A stretch of DNA of 30,556 bases, taken from a virus. Shown here piece by piece: positions 24,632 through 30,418 of the stretch (position 1 is the stretch's first letter; every line of letters starts with the position of its first letter). A program made the position numbers and the translations under genes. Location of the stretch: the IMG/VR virus record IMGVR_UViG_3300029202_000001, positions 1 to 30,556 of that record; one strand, 5' to 3'. Under the pieces are notes generated by a model. It was not told the origin of the DNA. It saw only the letters and a program-made list of their open reading frames with translations, and made no database searches.

Positions 24632-24746
24632 TTGTACCACCACTATAAGAAGGATCACAACCATTAAATATATACGATTCTTCCCAACTATCACCGTTAT
24701 CATCGGGGTCTTTTTGGGAATATCTGACATATTGTAAGGATGTCAT
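24606..24746 (-). CDS. 46-aa small acidic protein overlapping the primase start
   Basis: In a frame different from the primase, an ATG at 24746 has a GAGGT site 5 bases upstream and follows the SPL-like gene's stop by two bases. The product starts MTSLQYVRYSQKDPDDNGDS and continues WEESYIFNGC, then ends NVRDIRSC: a polar, globular-looking composition. The alternative primase N-terminal extension over the same bases is an unlikely hydrophobic run. The stop lies 26 bases inside the primase start. No family is recognised. Confidence 0.5.
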   Translation of the reverse strand: MTSLQYVRYSQKDPDDNGDSWEESYIFNGCDPSYSGGTNVRDIRSC

Positions 24747-24748
24747 GT

Positions 24749-25492
24749 TTACCTCAGTAACTTTGCTAAATCATCCTTCAGAACATAATTAACATCCATA
24801 TCATCGCAGTAGATAGAAATCATCTCTGCAAATTGCTTCCAGTTAATGTCCTTTGAATGTGGATGATAATTGAGCATTCCAATCTTATATTCATCTACAA
24901 AGCCAGCAGTCAAAGCAATCAATTCAGTTACGTTGTAATAATCCCACGTTGGTTCAAGTGATACCCATGTTTTGCAACCCATAAACTTTGCAGCCTTTAA
25001 CATCCCAATTCTTTCTGATGTTGCCGGTGCTCCTGGCTCACGCTTCTTTGATTCTCCATCTAGTGCAAACACGAGAGTACTTCCAATTGTGCACAAATCA
25101 GGAGAAATATAACCTGCTATTCTATCAAATTCTTTGTAGCCACCCTTTGTTAGTAATCTATATTTTATTTTGTTAAGTTCGAGCGTTCTTATAACATTAA
25201 GAATAAGGTTATTTTCAAAACACACTGGCTGCAATGGATCACATGTGAAGCACAAGAATACTTCTCTTGTGTCGTTGTTTTCAACCATTTTGTGTACGTC
25301 TGCATAGAACTTTTCAAATATATCTTTGCGCTGAACAGGATGATTAAAAAACACGTCTGGTTTTTTGTGCATTACTCTTGGAGCATAGCAATATTCACAA
25401 CCATGTGAGCACCCAATAGTCAAGTTTACTGCCAGTTCTCCATATTCACCCGCTCGTTTCGTTGGTTCATACAATACTTTGTATTTTGTCAT
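24749..25492 (-). CDS. Radical SAM enzyme of the spore photoproduct lyase (SplB-like) type
   Basis: A 247-aa protein. The motif CSHGCEYCYAP places Cys 28, 32 and 35 in the CxxxCxxC pattern that holds the 4Fe-4S cluster; the sequence style (NLTIGCSHGCEYCYAPR, later FLCFTCDPLQP, YRLLTKGG, VSLEPTWD) matches SplB/COG1533 proteins. True spore photoproduct lyases repair UV damage; many relatives have unknown roles, so DNA repair, base modification or maturation are all possible. It stands immediately upstream of the 46-aa gene and the primase-helicase, suggesting expression with replication genes. Confidence 0.8.
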   Translation of the reverse strand: MTKYKVLYEPTKRAGEYGELAVNLTIGCSHGCEYCYAPRVMHKKPDVFFNHPVQRKDIFEKFYADVHKMVENNDTREVFLCFTCDPLQPVCFENNLILNVIRTLELNKIKYRLLTKGGYKEFDRIAGYISPDLCTIGSTLVFALDGESKKREPGAPATSERIGMLKAAKFMGCKTWVSLEPTWDYYNVTELIALTAGFVDEYKIGMLNYHPHSKDINWKQFAEMISIYCDDMDVNYVLKDDLAKLLR

Positions 25493-25493
25493 T

Positions 25494-25652
25494 TTACAAC
25501 CTCTTAACAGTCAATACTCTTCCATCATCCGAAACTTCGATATCTACCTTATCCCCTTTCTGTATTCCGGTTTCGTTTACTATCTGTGAAGGTAGAGCAA
25601 CTGTCAAGGATGTGTTACTGTTCCATATTTTAGAAGGCATTTTCATCTTCAT
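25494..25652 (-). CDS. AbrB/SpoVT-like DNA-binding protein
   Basis: About 52 aa from the ATG at 25652, with GTGAT just upstream; the frame extends to 25742 from a TTG but the added N-terminus does not look like part of the fold. The sequence MKMKMPSKIWNSNTSLTVAL and LPSQIVNETGIQKGDKVDIE followed by a strand (DGRVLTVKRL) is the swapped-hairpin AbrB pattern. It would bind DNA as a dimer and may control this operon. A second TATA-like element lies about 35 bases upstream. Confidence 0.75.
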   Translation of the reverse strand: MKMKMPSKIWNSNTSLTVALPSQIVNETGIQKGDKVDIEVSDDGRVLTVKRL

Positions 25653-25742
25653 GTAATCACAGTAATACATAGTATTTAATTGTATATTAAACCATCGTTT
25701 CCAAACAAAAAAAAGAAAAGTTGCATTAAAAATGTATTGCAA

Positions 25743-25884
25743 CCAAATGTTTACAAATTTATTTCATTGTTTGTATATAAATAAAAAGACGTTTTTCAGT
25801 ATGTCGTTGGAAGTTGCAAAAGTGTTACTTTTTATTAGAGTGTTTCTGAATCTCGTTTGCTACCTTTTTCCATGACTAGGGTGT
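25743..25884. other. AT-rich gap between the two radical SAM transcription units
   Basis: This stretch holds the promoter motif at 25766-25781 and T-rich runs that could end the transcript of the upstream radical SAM gene. No open frame of useful length with a ribosome binding site is seen. Confidence 0.4.
25766..25781 (-). promoter_or_regulatory. Promoter motif identical to that of the protease gene
   Basis: Read on the minus strand this is TTTATATACAAACAAT, identical over 16 bases to 16724-16709 before the protease gene. It lies upstream of the AbrB-type gene. A similar element (13/16) precedes the portal. The motif combines a TATA box and a conserved ACAAAC extension. Confidence 0.55.
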
Positions 25885-26850
25885 TTAGGCAATTGCCCTA
25901 CTATACTCTGAAATATCACAAGAATTGAATATTTGCTTCTTATTTGCCCACCTTTTAAGCTCCTTGATACGCTTTGTAGGTTCACTATCCATATTGAACA
26001 TTACAAAAGGATTGCATCCCATTTTCTTAATTTCTCTGCACCTGTACACACCTGTGTTATAGTCTGCATCCGAATTTACATAGACATAGAACTGAATCCA
26101 TCTTTTCAGTCTCCAACCATCGAAACCTGCTTTTTGTAGAATCGGTAATTTTTCACGAACTACTGGCTCGTCTTCGATGTGATCCCATGCAAAGAATATA
26201 GGTTTCCAGAGTTTTAATTGTTTAAGCCTGATAGATACCTGTTCATCCAGCAAGCGGATATCCAGACCTTGACAGAACCAGACCTTTAAATCCTTCTGGA
26301 TGCACCAGTCAGTAATTTCAAAGAACCATTCCTTATCTGCAAGAATATTATTATCAAGGAACATGATTTTATTGAAATCTGGATTATACCATTCCTTTGG
26401 ATGAACTGCTCTACAGAAGTGTCCTTCTTTCTCAGGAACAATACAGAAATAACAATTTCTGATACAACCTCTTGAACTGTATCCAAGTGAATAATCTATC
26501 TTGCCGAATAATCTTTTCTTTTTGCAGTTGCAATATCTTCTAACGCTACCACACAAATTACAGACATCTGTGTATAGATCATAATCAGGCTTTGTAGATT
26601 CAATTTCATCAGGCAGTGTTTTTGAGAGATTGTACCCCGACCCACCTATGTTAATCTGAGCATGTGGATACCAGAACTTAAGACCGTCCACTAGATGCTT
26701 ATTTTTCTTGAATATCACAGATGCATAGACAATATCAGGGTCTACAATATCAAACCCTATATTGTGGCCTAGTGCCTTGTAATAAGCTGAGAGCTTCATT
26801 AATGCAAGGTTTGGTATTTTGCTATCTATGTCTACAAGTAAGATATCCAT
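25885..26850 (-). CDS. Radical SAM enzyme with B12-binding-like N-terminus and Cys insert
   Basis: About 321 aa from the ATG at 26850 (another ATG four codons earlier is possible). The first 80 residues (MDILLVDIDSKIPNLALMKL, then INIGGSG) look like a Rossmann-type B12-binding-like domain, but no B12 His motif is obvious. A tight cysteine knot (CNLCGSVRRYCNC, about residues 97-109) follows, then the radical SAM motif RGCIRNCYFC (Cys 129, 133, 136). Later parts include FLDNNILADKEWFFEI and KVWFCQGLDIRLLDEQ, typical for this superfamily. The substrate is unknown. Two radical SAM genes in one viral replication block is unusual. Confidence 0.75.
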   Translation of the reverse strand: MDILLVDIDSKIPNLALMKLSAYYKALGHNIGFDIVDPDIVYASVIFKKNKHLVDGLKFWYPHAQINIGGSGYNLSKTLPDEIESTKPDYDLYTDVCNLCGSVRRYCNCKKKRLFGKIDYSLGYSSRGCIRNCYFCIVPEKEGHFCRAVHPKEWYNPDFNKIMFLDNNILADKEWFFEITDWCIQKDLKVWFCQGLDIRLLDEQVSIRLKQLKLWKPIFFAWDHIEDEPVVREKLPILQKAGFDGWRLKRWIQFYVYVNSDADYNTGVYRCREIKKMGCNPFVMFNMDSEPTKRIKELKRWANKKQIFNSCDISEYSRAIA

Positions 26851-26862
26851 GTATGATCTCAT

Positions 26863-26925
26863 TTATTTGGCGATTTTTGAATCATATACTTTTCATAAAT
26901 TCACAAAAAGTAGATGACCAGATAT
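26863..26925 (-). promoter_or_regulatory. Promoter-like AT-rich region of the second radical SAM gene
   Basis: On the minus strand an AAAAGTATATGATT element near 26883-26897 lies about 30-45 bases before the candidate starts. It marks the beginning of a separate transcription unit after the HTH genes. Confidence 0.4.
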
Positions 26926-27003
26926 TTATATTTTATAAGTGGTGATATCCTTGGCCTCCATCAGGTTTCTTATGAGGGTTTCCCTTCGTTCCTGTGGGTT
27001 CAT
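26926..27003 (-). pseudogene. 25-codon frame resembling a truncated copy of the HTH gene
   Basis: The ATG at 27003 overlaps the stop of the HTH gene (ATGA). The peptide, MNPQERRETLIRNLMEAKDI plus a few residues, resembles the segment IPIEQRETIIIDLCKGETIK of the gene immediately upstream: shared P.(E/Q)(Q/R)RET(I/L)I..L. It then stops. This could be the remnant of a duplicated HTH gene, or a short coupled peptide still in use. Confidence 0.35.
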
Positions 27004-27254
27004 AATGCGCCCTCCCTGATTGCCTGAAGGGCTGCATTTTGTAAGCCCTGGTGGCGTTCCAGGGCTTTTTTATACCTCCTTACGGTTAACCTGTCAACCC
27101 CTGTTTTTTGTGTTATGCTCTTGATGGTTTCGCCCTTGCATAGATCAATGATTATTGTTTCCCTTTGTTCAATGGGTATCCGATACCCTGTGAACTCATA
27201 TACTGCCCTGTGAAAATTCCATCGAACCTTTTCAAGATCGTTTTGAAAAAACAT
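27000..27254 (-). CDS. Helix-turn-helix regulator, 84 aa
   Basis: The C-terminal half has a clear helix-turn-helix: CKGETIKSITQKTGVDRLTV followed by RRYKKALERHQG, like resolvase or transposase-type HTH domains. No catalytic domain is attached. The ATG has an ideal AAGGTGATC site upstream and directly follows the preceding stop. A role as viral transcription regulator is likely, perhaps acting at the palindrome at 28018-28043, but this link is inference. Confidence 0.7.
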   Translation of the reverse strand: MFFQNDLEKVRWNFHRAVYEFTGYRIPIEQRETIIIDLCKGETIKSITQKTGVDRLTVRRYKKALERHQGLQNAALQAIREGAL

Positions 27255-27338
27255 TCAGATCACCTTTGTTAAACGAATCCCTGTAACTTCAGGGCGTTGT
27301 TTTTGAAGTTCTATAAGGCTAACTAGGGTGGTATCCAT
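27255..27338 (-). CDS. 27-aa peptide or end of a +1 extension of the GC-rich gene
   Basis: From the ATG at 27338 the product is MDTTLVSLIELQKQRPEVTG followed by IRLTKVI, ending right before the HTH start (TGAATG). The same frame is open back to 27407, reading protein-like sequence (FYDLLKNGEVIGEL) without an ATG. So this may be a tiny separate gene, or the tail of a longer protein reached by a +1 shift at the end of the 27391 gene. Confidence 0.4.
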   Translation of the reverse strand: MDTTLVSLIELQKQRPEVTGIRLTKVI

Positions 27339-27382
27339 CAATTCCCCTATAACCTCGCCATTTTTAAGCAGGTCGTAAAAAT

Positions 27383-27403
27383 GGCCGGGGTTATCCCCTG
27401 GCC
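27383..27403 (-). other. Hairpin with the stop codon in its loop
   Basis: On the minus strand the arms are GGCCAGGGG and CCCCGGCC (one bulged A) around the loop ATAA, in which the stop codon TAA of the GC-rich gene sits. Such a stable stem could pause ribosomes or act in mRNA ends. No T-tract follows, so a standard archaeal terminator is unlikely. Confidence 0.5.
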
Positions 27404-27852
27404 GGTGTCATCAGTTCATTTTCCTCTTCCGCCTCTATGTAGGCGATGTCCTTCTGTGCTTCCTTGCGGATGCGCTCAGTGGTGTGCATGTAGTCGCAGT
27501 CGGTTATGTATGCGACCGCGTGCTCCAGGTTCATCCACGTGTGCCCGGCCTTCCTGGCCAGGTCTATGGATCCACGCCTCGCTGCCCGGCCCAGGTTAAT
27601 GTCGTAGGCCGCGTCCTTCAGGGCCTGTATGGCGGCCTCGATCGGGTCCCTGGGTTCCGGCGCTTCCTGGGGGCTAACAGATACCCCTAATGTTTGTTGG
27701 TTCTCATGCCTGGGGCGTTCCTGGGGGCTAACAGGGCGCAATATGAAAGCCCCCTTAAGCCCTGGTTCAATTGTCAGGCTAAAAGTTGTATCAATGCCAT
27801 AGTCGCTTATGTACTCATCGAAAAGGGCTGTAGCGGCGTTTTTTGTTATCAT
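27391..27852 (-). CDS. GC-rich hypothetical protein, 153 aa, likely acquired
   Basis: The start chosen is the ATG at 27852, with an AGGTG site 8 bases upstream (another ATG lies seven codons earlier). The N-terminal part is MITKNAATALFDEYISDYGI; the middle has two VSPQE units coded by a repeated DNA segment (TTCCTGGGGGCTAACAG, near 27664 and 27718); the C-terminal two-thirds are helical and charged (PIEAAIQALKDAAYDINLGR, WMNLEHAVAYITDCDYMHTT). Base composition is very different from its neighbours: 27541-27600 has 40 G+C in 60 bases, against under 40% for most of the window. This points to recent transfer. No family is recognised. Confidence 0.6.
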   Translation of the reverse strand: MITKNAATALFDEYISDYGIDTTFSLTIEPGLKGAFILRPVSPQERPRHENQQTLGVSVSPQEAPEPRDPIEAAIQALKDAAYDINLGRAARRGSIDLARKAGHTWMNLEHAVAYITDCDYMHTTERIRKEAQKDIAYIEAEEENELMTPARG

Positions 27853-27854
27853 GC

Positions 27855-28004
27855 TTAAACACCTGTAACCCATTGATCGTGATGCTTAAGGTAGCACTCG
27901 TTTGTTGTTATGTCGTATGTTTCAGGGTTGATAGTTTCCCTGCAATTGCAGGTTACACAATACAAAAGTATTTGCGGTGTGGTGGTTTTGTCGTTGTTGC
28001 TCAT
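27855..28004 (-). CDS. Small cysteine-cluster protein, 49 aa
   Basis: From the ATG at 28004 the product begins MSNNDKTTTPQILLYCVTCN and continues CRETINPETYDITTNECYLK, with CVTC, C and a further C, suggesting zinc binding. It ends two bases before the next gene's start. A TATA element (minus strand CTATAAATAG near 28066-28075) and a perfect palindrome (28018-28043) lie upstream, so it is the first gene of a regulated unit including the GC-rich gene and the HTH gene. Confidence 0.55.
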   Translation of the reverse strand: MSNNDKTTTPQILLYCVTCNCRETINPETYDITTNECYLKHHDQWVTGV

Positions 28005-28017
28005 AATAATCATACTC

Positions 28018-28043
28018 ATAACTTAGTTACTTAACTAAGTTAT
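28018..28043. promoter_or_regulatory. Perfect palindrome at a promoter, likely operator
   Basis: Arms ATAACTTAGTTA (28018-28029) and TAACTAAGTTAT (28032-28043) are exact complements with a CT spacer. A minus-strand TATA box about 25-30 bases upstream puts the expected transcription start at the palindrome's edge, where a bound dimeric repressor would block initiation. The TATA area itself, AAACTATTTATAGTTT, is also symmetrical. The HTH protein encoded downstream in the same unit is a candidate binder. Confidence 0.6.
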
Positions 28044-28065
28044 ATGGTAATATGTTCGAAACTAT

Positions 28066-28302
28066 TTATAGTTTGGGGTTTATAGGGTGGTTGCTCATAG
28101 TTTCCCAGGGAACAAAAAACAATCTGCTCATTTTATCCTCCTGGTTCCCTGGGGTTCCCCTCATCAAAACATTCCCTCTGCAACACCATGGTGTTTTTGA
28201 TTGCTGTAAAGGATGAATACAATATTTCCAATTTGTTTCGTGTATTCCATCGGGCGAAAACATTTTTACTTGTTTTGTGTGGATGCAAGAGGAACAGTTC
28301 AC
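28066..28302 (-). CDS. Cysteine-rich small protein, 78 aa
   Basis: The start is GTG at 28302, overlapping the upstream stop (GTGA), with a GGAGG site 8 bases before it. Cysteines at residues 3, 6, 28 and the pair 40-41 (CSSC, KYC, WCC), with MFSPDGIHETNWKYC between, suggest a metal-binding knuckle related to the C..C/C/C clusters seen in the ERCC4-type nuclease. The last codons overlap the TATA region of the next unit. The function is unknown. Confidence 0.6.
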   Translation of the reverse strand: MNCSSCIHTKQVKMFSPDGIHETNWKYCIHPLQQSKTPWCCRGNVLMRGTPGNQEDKMSRLFFVPWETMSNHPINPKL

Positions 28303-28709
28303 ATCGAATCCTCCAGCTTTTTTATTTCTTTTGTGATCCGTTCAATTTCAATTTTCTTGGATTCTGTATTGTCTCTTGCAATAAACCATCCTTTTCCAAG
28401 CTCCCATACGGTACACTCAGCTACATAATAATAATCTTCCCACTTTTCGTGATATGTTGGTAATAAATGATCGTCTTCTGTTGAATTACATTTTGTAAGA
28501 TATGGTTTGAGTAGCCACATTGCAAGTTTCTTTCTTATGGATAATTTATTCCAGTAAGTATATGAGTTTGATGGGTGCATTTTTTGTTCAATAAGCTCAA
28601 TTGCGTATTGTATTTTTTTTACTGCTTCTGGGTGTTCTTCTTTGTATTTTGAGCTAATCTTACATTTAGTCCACCCTATATACTCATAACCATCATCCAA
28701 AGTACTCAC
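28299..28709 (-). CDS. Hypothetical protein, about 136 aa
   Basis: The start chosen is GTG at 28709 with a GGTGAT site just before it; the frame is open to 28718. The product begins MSTLDDGYEYIGWTKCKISS, is helical (EAVKKIQYAIELIEQKMHPS, KLSIRKKLAMWLLKPYLTK) and carries aromatic beta elements (EKWEDYYYVAECTVWELGKG), ending in a charged helix (KKIEIERITKEIKKLEDSM). No catalytic motif is visible and I do not recognise the family. It overlaps both neighbours, as expected in an early viral operon. Confidence 0.6.
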   Translation of the reverse strand: MSTLDDGYEYIGWTKCKISSKYKEEHPEAVKKIQYAIELIEQKMHPSNSYTYWNKLSIRKKLAMWLLKPYLTKCNSTEDDHLLPTYHEKWEDYYYVAECTVWELGKGWFIARDNTESKKIEIERITKEIKKLEDSM

Positions 28710-28992
28710 TATCATCACCTTCTAACTTTGCTTTCTGCTGCTTAAGCTCTTCAAGTTTTTTCATCTTTGCTTTGGTATCATATTTTTGTGCAAGTTCTTT
28801 AGTCATTACAAGCATCCATTCTTCACTATATATGTAAGCCGGCAGTTCTTCAGATGTATTGTCCCTCATCTGCGTTAAAATAGTTGATTTTGGAATAACT
28901 TTACTGTAAAAATATTTCATAAAATTGAATGGGATTATGTAGCCCATTAATTTGAAAAATGTATAAACCCAGTTTCTATAATGCATATTCAA
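28693..28992 (-). CDS. Small protein with hydrophobic N-terminus and coiled tail, about 99 aa
   Basis: The start is TTG at 28992 (with GGTGGT upstream) or ATG at 28986. The N-terminus is aromatic and hydrophobic (WVYTFFKLMGYIIPFNFMKY), possibly membrane-associated, and the C-terminal half is a charged helix (ELAQKYDTKAKMKKLEELKQ, QKAKLEGDD). The end overlaps the start of the next gene by about 17-26 bases. No family is recognised. Confidence 0.55.
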   Translation of the reverse strand: MNMHYRNWVYTFFKLMGYIIPFNFMKYFYSKVIPKSTILTQMRDNTSEELPAYIYSEEWMLVMTKELAQKYDTKAKMKKLEELKQQKAKLEGDDSEYFG

Positions 28993-29008
28993 TTATTCAC
29001 ACCACCTT

Positions 29009-29338
29009 TCACCTAATCCACCTCGGGATACTCATAATGAACAATGCCAGTACAATACCAAACACGATTACATCTGTCATTAATAACAATATAGCTTTAT
29101 CAATTGAAATGCAATGTGTCATTAAAAACATACCTCCGATGCAATAAACAGGTACTATGAATCTACACATGTACTTTTCTATCTTTGCAAGTATCTTCCT
29201 CAAAGTTGTCCTGTTCTCATACCATCTCCATTTCCCACAATAATCACCACCACCATGATTGCAGGTGTAAGAATCCGGTGAGTAGTTGGGACATTTTTGT
29301 GAAATGTATTTGCAATCTTTTCTTTGTTCTTCAATCAT
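29009..29338 (-). CDS. Cys-cluster membrane protein, 109 aa
   Basis: The N-terminal 40 residues hold four or more cysteines (CKYISQKCPNYSPDSYTC, then HGGGDYCGKWRWYEN), a pattern like a small metal-binding knuckle. Two membrane segments follow (about residues 59-75, IVPVYCIGGMFLM, and 83-103, LLLMTDVIVFGIVLALFIM). The start overlaps the nuclease stop as ATGA. A soluble metal-binding head on a two-helix anchor suggests a membrane sensor or a defence-related viral protein, but this is speculative. Confidence 0.6.
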   Translation of the reverse strand: MIEEQRKDCKYISQKCPNYSPDSYTCNHGGGDYCGKWRWYENRTTLRKILAKIEKYMCRFIVPVYCIGGMFLMTHCISIDKAILLLMTDVIVFGIVLALFIMSIPRWIR

Positions 29339-30135
29339 TTCAACACCTCTTCAAAATTATGAAAACTCCACAATTTTACAATGCTCATCATTCTTTCGGC
29401 CATATCATCCCTAGATTCACAGAACAATACTTGAACTTGTGGCATCGAATTTAAGGAATCTATGCGAGCTTTTCGTGAGTTTGCAGAGTTTTTAATTCTT
29501 TCTTTATCGGTTTCTTTTTCTTCGAATCCTACACAATCATAGTTTGCTTTTGTGATTCCTTTGAAGAACAAAGCGTCATTAATACACAGCCCTATTCCTT
29601 TTTTTCCCCCTTTGTTTTCTGTCCAATGGGTACAGAATTTACAAGCATGTCGTGGAGCTATATAGTTAAGGTAATCTTGATATGTACCTTCGCAGATGAT
29701 TATGAATGATCCCACAACTGCATCTGAACAGTCACCATTTGGAAACTGAATAAACGGTCTATTTAATCGTGTATCTTCATAAAATCTTTGAATCTCTCTT
29801 TTTAGTCGATCAATGTTTTGTTCGCCTTTGAAATTAGACATAAAAAGCGTACTGTACAAGTCTGCAACACTCTTTCTTTCAAATACAACCCTACACCAAG
29901 TATTCTTAATTTTGAATACATAATCTCCTACTTGTTGATAGCCGGAGTCGACTTTGAGTTGCATTGGTCTTACAGCGCACTTAAGTAAATCACCGATTGG
30001 ATTTTGTTCATTCTGAGCTTCAAAGCAGATTACCCCAGAAGGCAGTAAATTTGCCCACCACGCGTTTAATTGGGTGTTTGTAGGGTTAGTAGATGTGCGA
30101 AGTTTTTGTTCTAGTTCTTGGAGTGTTAAAGTCAT
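29335..30135 (-). CDS. ERCC4-type nuclease with cysteine-cluster insert
   Basis: About 266 aa from the ATG at 30135 (overlapping the upstream stop as ATGA; the frame goes to 30153). The ERCC4 (XPF/Mus81) nuclease core is visible: VGDYVFKI (about residues 69-76), VVFERKSVADLYSTL with the ERK triad at 86-88 and Asp 92, then IDRLKREIQRFYED. Inserted after it is CKFCTHWTENKGG, then GLC and YDC (Cys 165, 168, 184, 201), a likely metal site. A nuclease of this family cuts branched DNA; here it may resolve replication intermediates, degrade host DNA or help recombination. No helicase domain is attached. Confidence 0.8.
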   Translation of the reverse strand: MTLTLQELEQKLRTSTNPTNTQLNAWWANLLPSGVICFEAQNEQNPIGDLLKCAVRPMQLKVDSGYQQVGDYVFKIKNTWCRVVFERKSVADLYSTLFMSNFKGEQNIDRLKREIQRFYEDTRLNRPFIQFPNGDCSDAVVGSFIIICEGTYQDYLNYIAPRHACKFCTHWTENKGGKKGIGLCINDALFFKGITKANYDCVGFEEKETDKERIKNSANSRKARIDSLNSMPQVQVLFCESRDDMAERMMSIVKLWSFHNFEEVLK

Positions 30136-30350
30136 TTTCTTGCCTTCTTGCATTTGAACTCAGTGGATTCGCACCTATTCAATATCCTTGCAATTGGATA
30201 TAATACTGGAGAAAATATTATCAGAATACCACCACATATCAGTGTAAAAATAACCTCTTTCAAACTATATACACATTGCTGAATTGTGGTATCATCATCT
30301 AATATCTTTGGTACAGTCCTATTAATCCAGTTGCATAATTCACATATCAT
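30132..30350 (-). CDS. Small membrane protein, 72 aa
   Basis: The ATG at 30350 has a GGAG site 8 bases upstream. The N-terminus MICELCNWINRTVPKILDDD carries a CxxxxC-type pair, and a membrane segment follows (FTLICGGILIIFSPVLYPIA), with a basic tail (RCESTEFKCKKARK). The stop overlaps the nuclease start. No family is recognised. Confidence 0.55.
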   Translation of the reverse strand: MICELCNWINRTVPKILDDDTTIQQCVYSLKEVIFTLICGGILIIFSPVLYPIARILNRCESTEFKCKKARK

Positions 30351-30418
30351 TATTTCCACTCCTTAAAATGTCTAAATCTATCCGGTGTACGTCTTGATAA
30401 TTTATGACTTGGAATCAT
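30350..30418 (-). CDS. 22-aa basic peptide linking two genes
   Basis: A tiny frame from the ATG at 30418 overlaps the upstream stop as ATGA and its own stop overlaps the next ATG as TAATG. It begins MIPSHKLSRRTPDRF and ends FKEWK, strongly basic. It may be a real micropeptide or a bridge that keeps ribosomes moving between genes. Only the coupling supports it. Confidence 0.35.
   Translation of the reverse strand: MIPSHKLSRRTPDRFRHFKEWK

Noticed and set aside
24632-24730. N-terminal hydrophobic extension of the primase
   Set aside because: The apparent membrane segment (YLMVVILLIVVV) is an out-of-frame reading of a better-supported small gene; Prim-Pol proteins start near MSEISEAAKH.
29515-29540. 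TTCGAATCC stretch resembling a tRNA T-loop
   Set aside because: No acceptor or anticodon stem can be built around it, and it lies inside the ERCC4-type nuclease gene.
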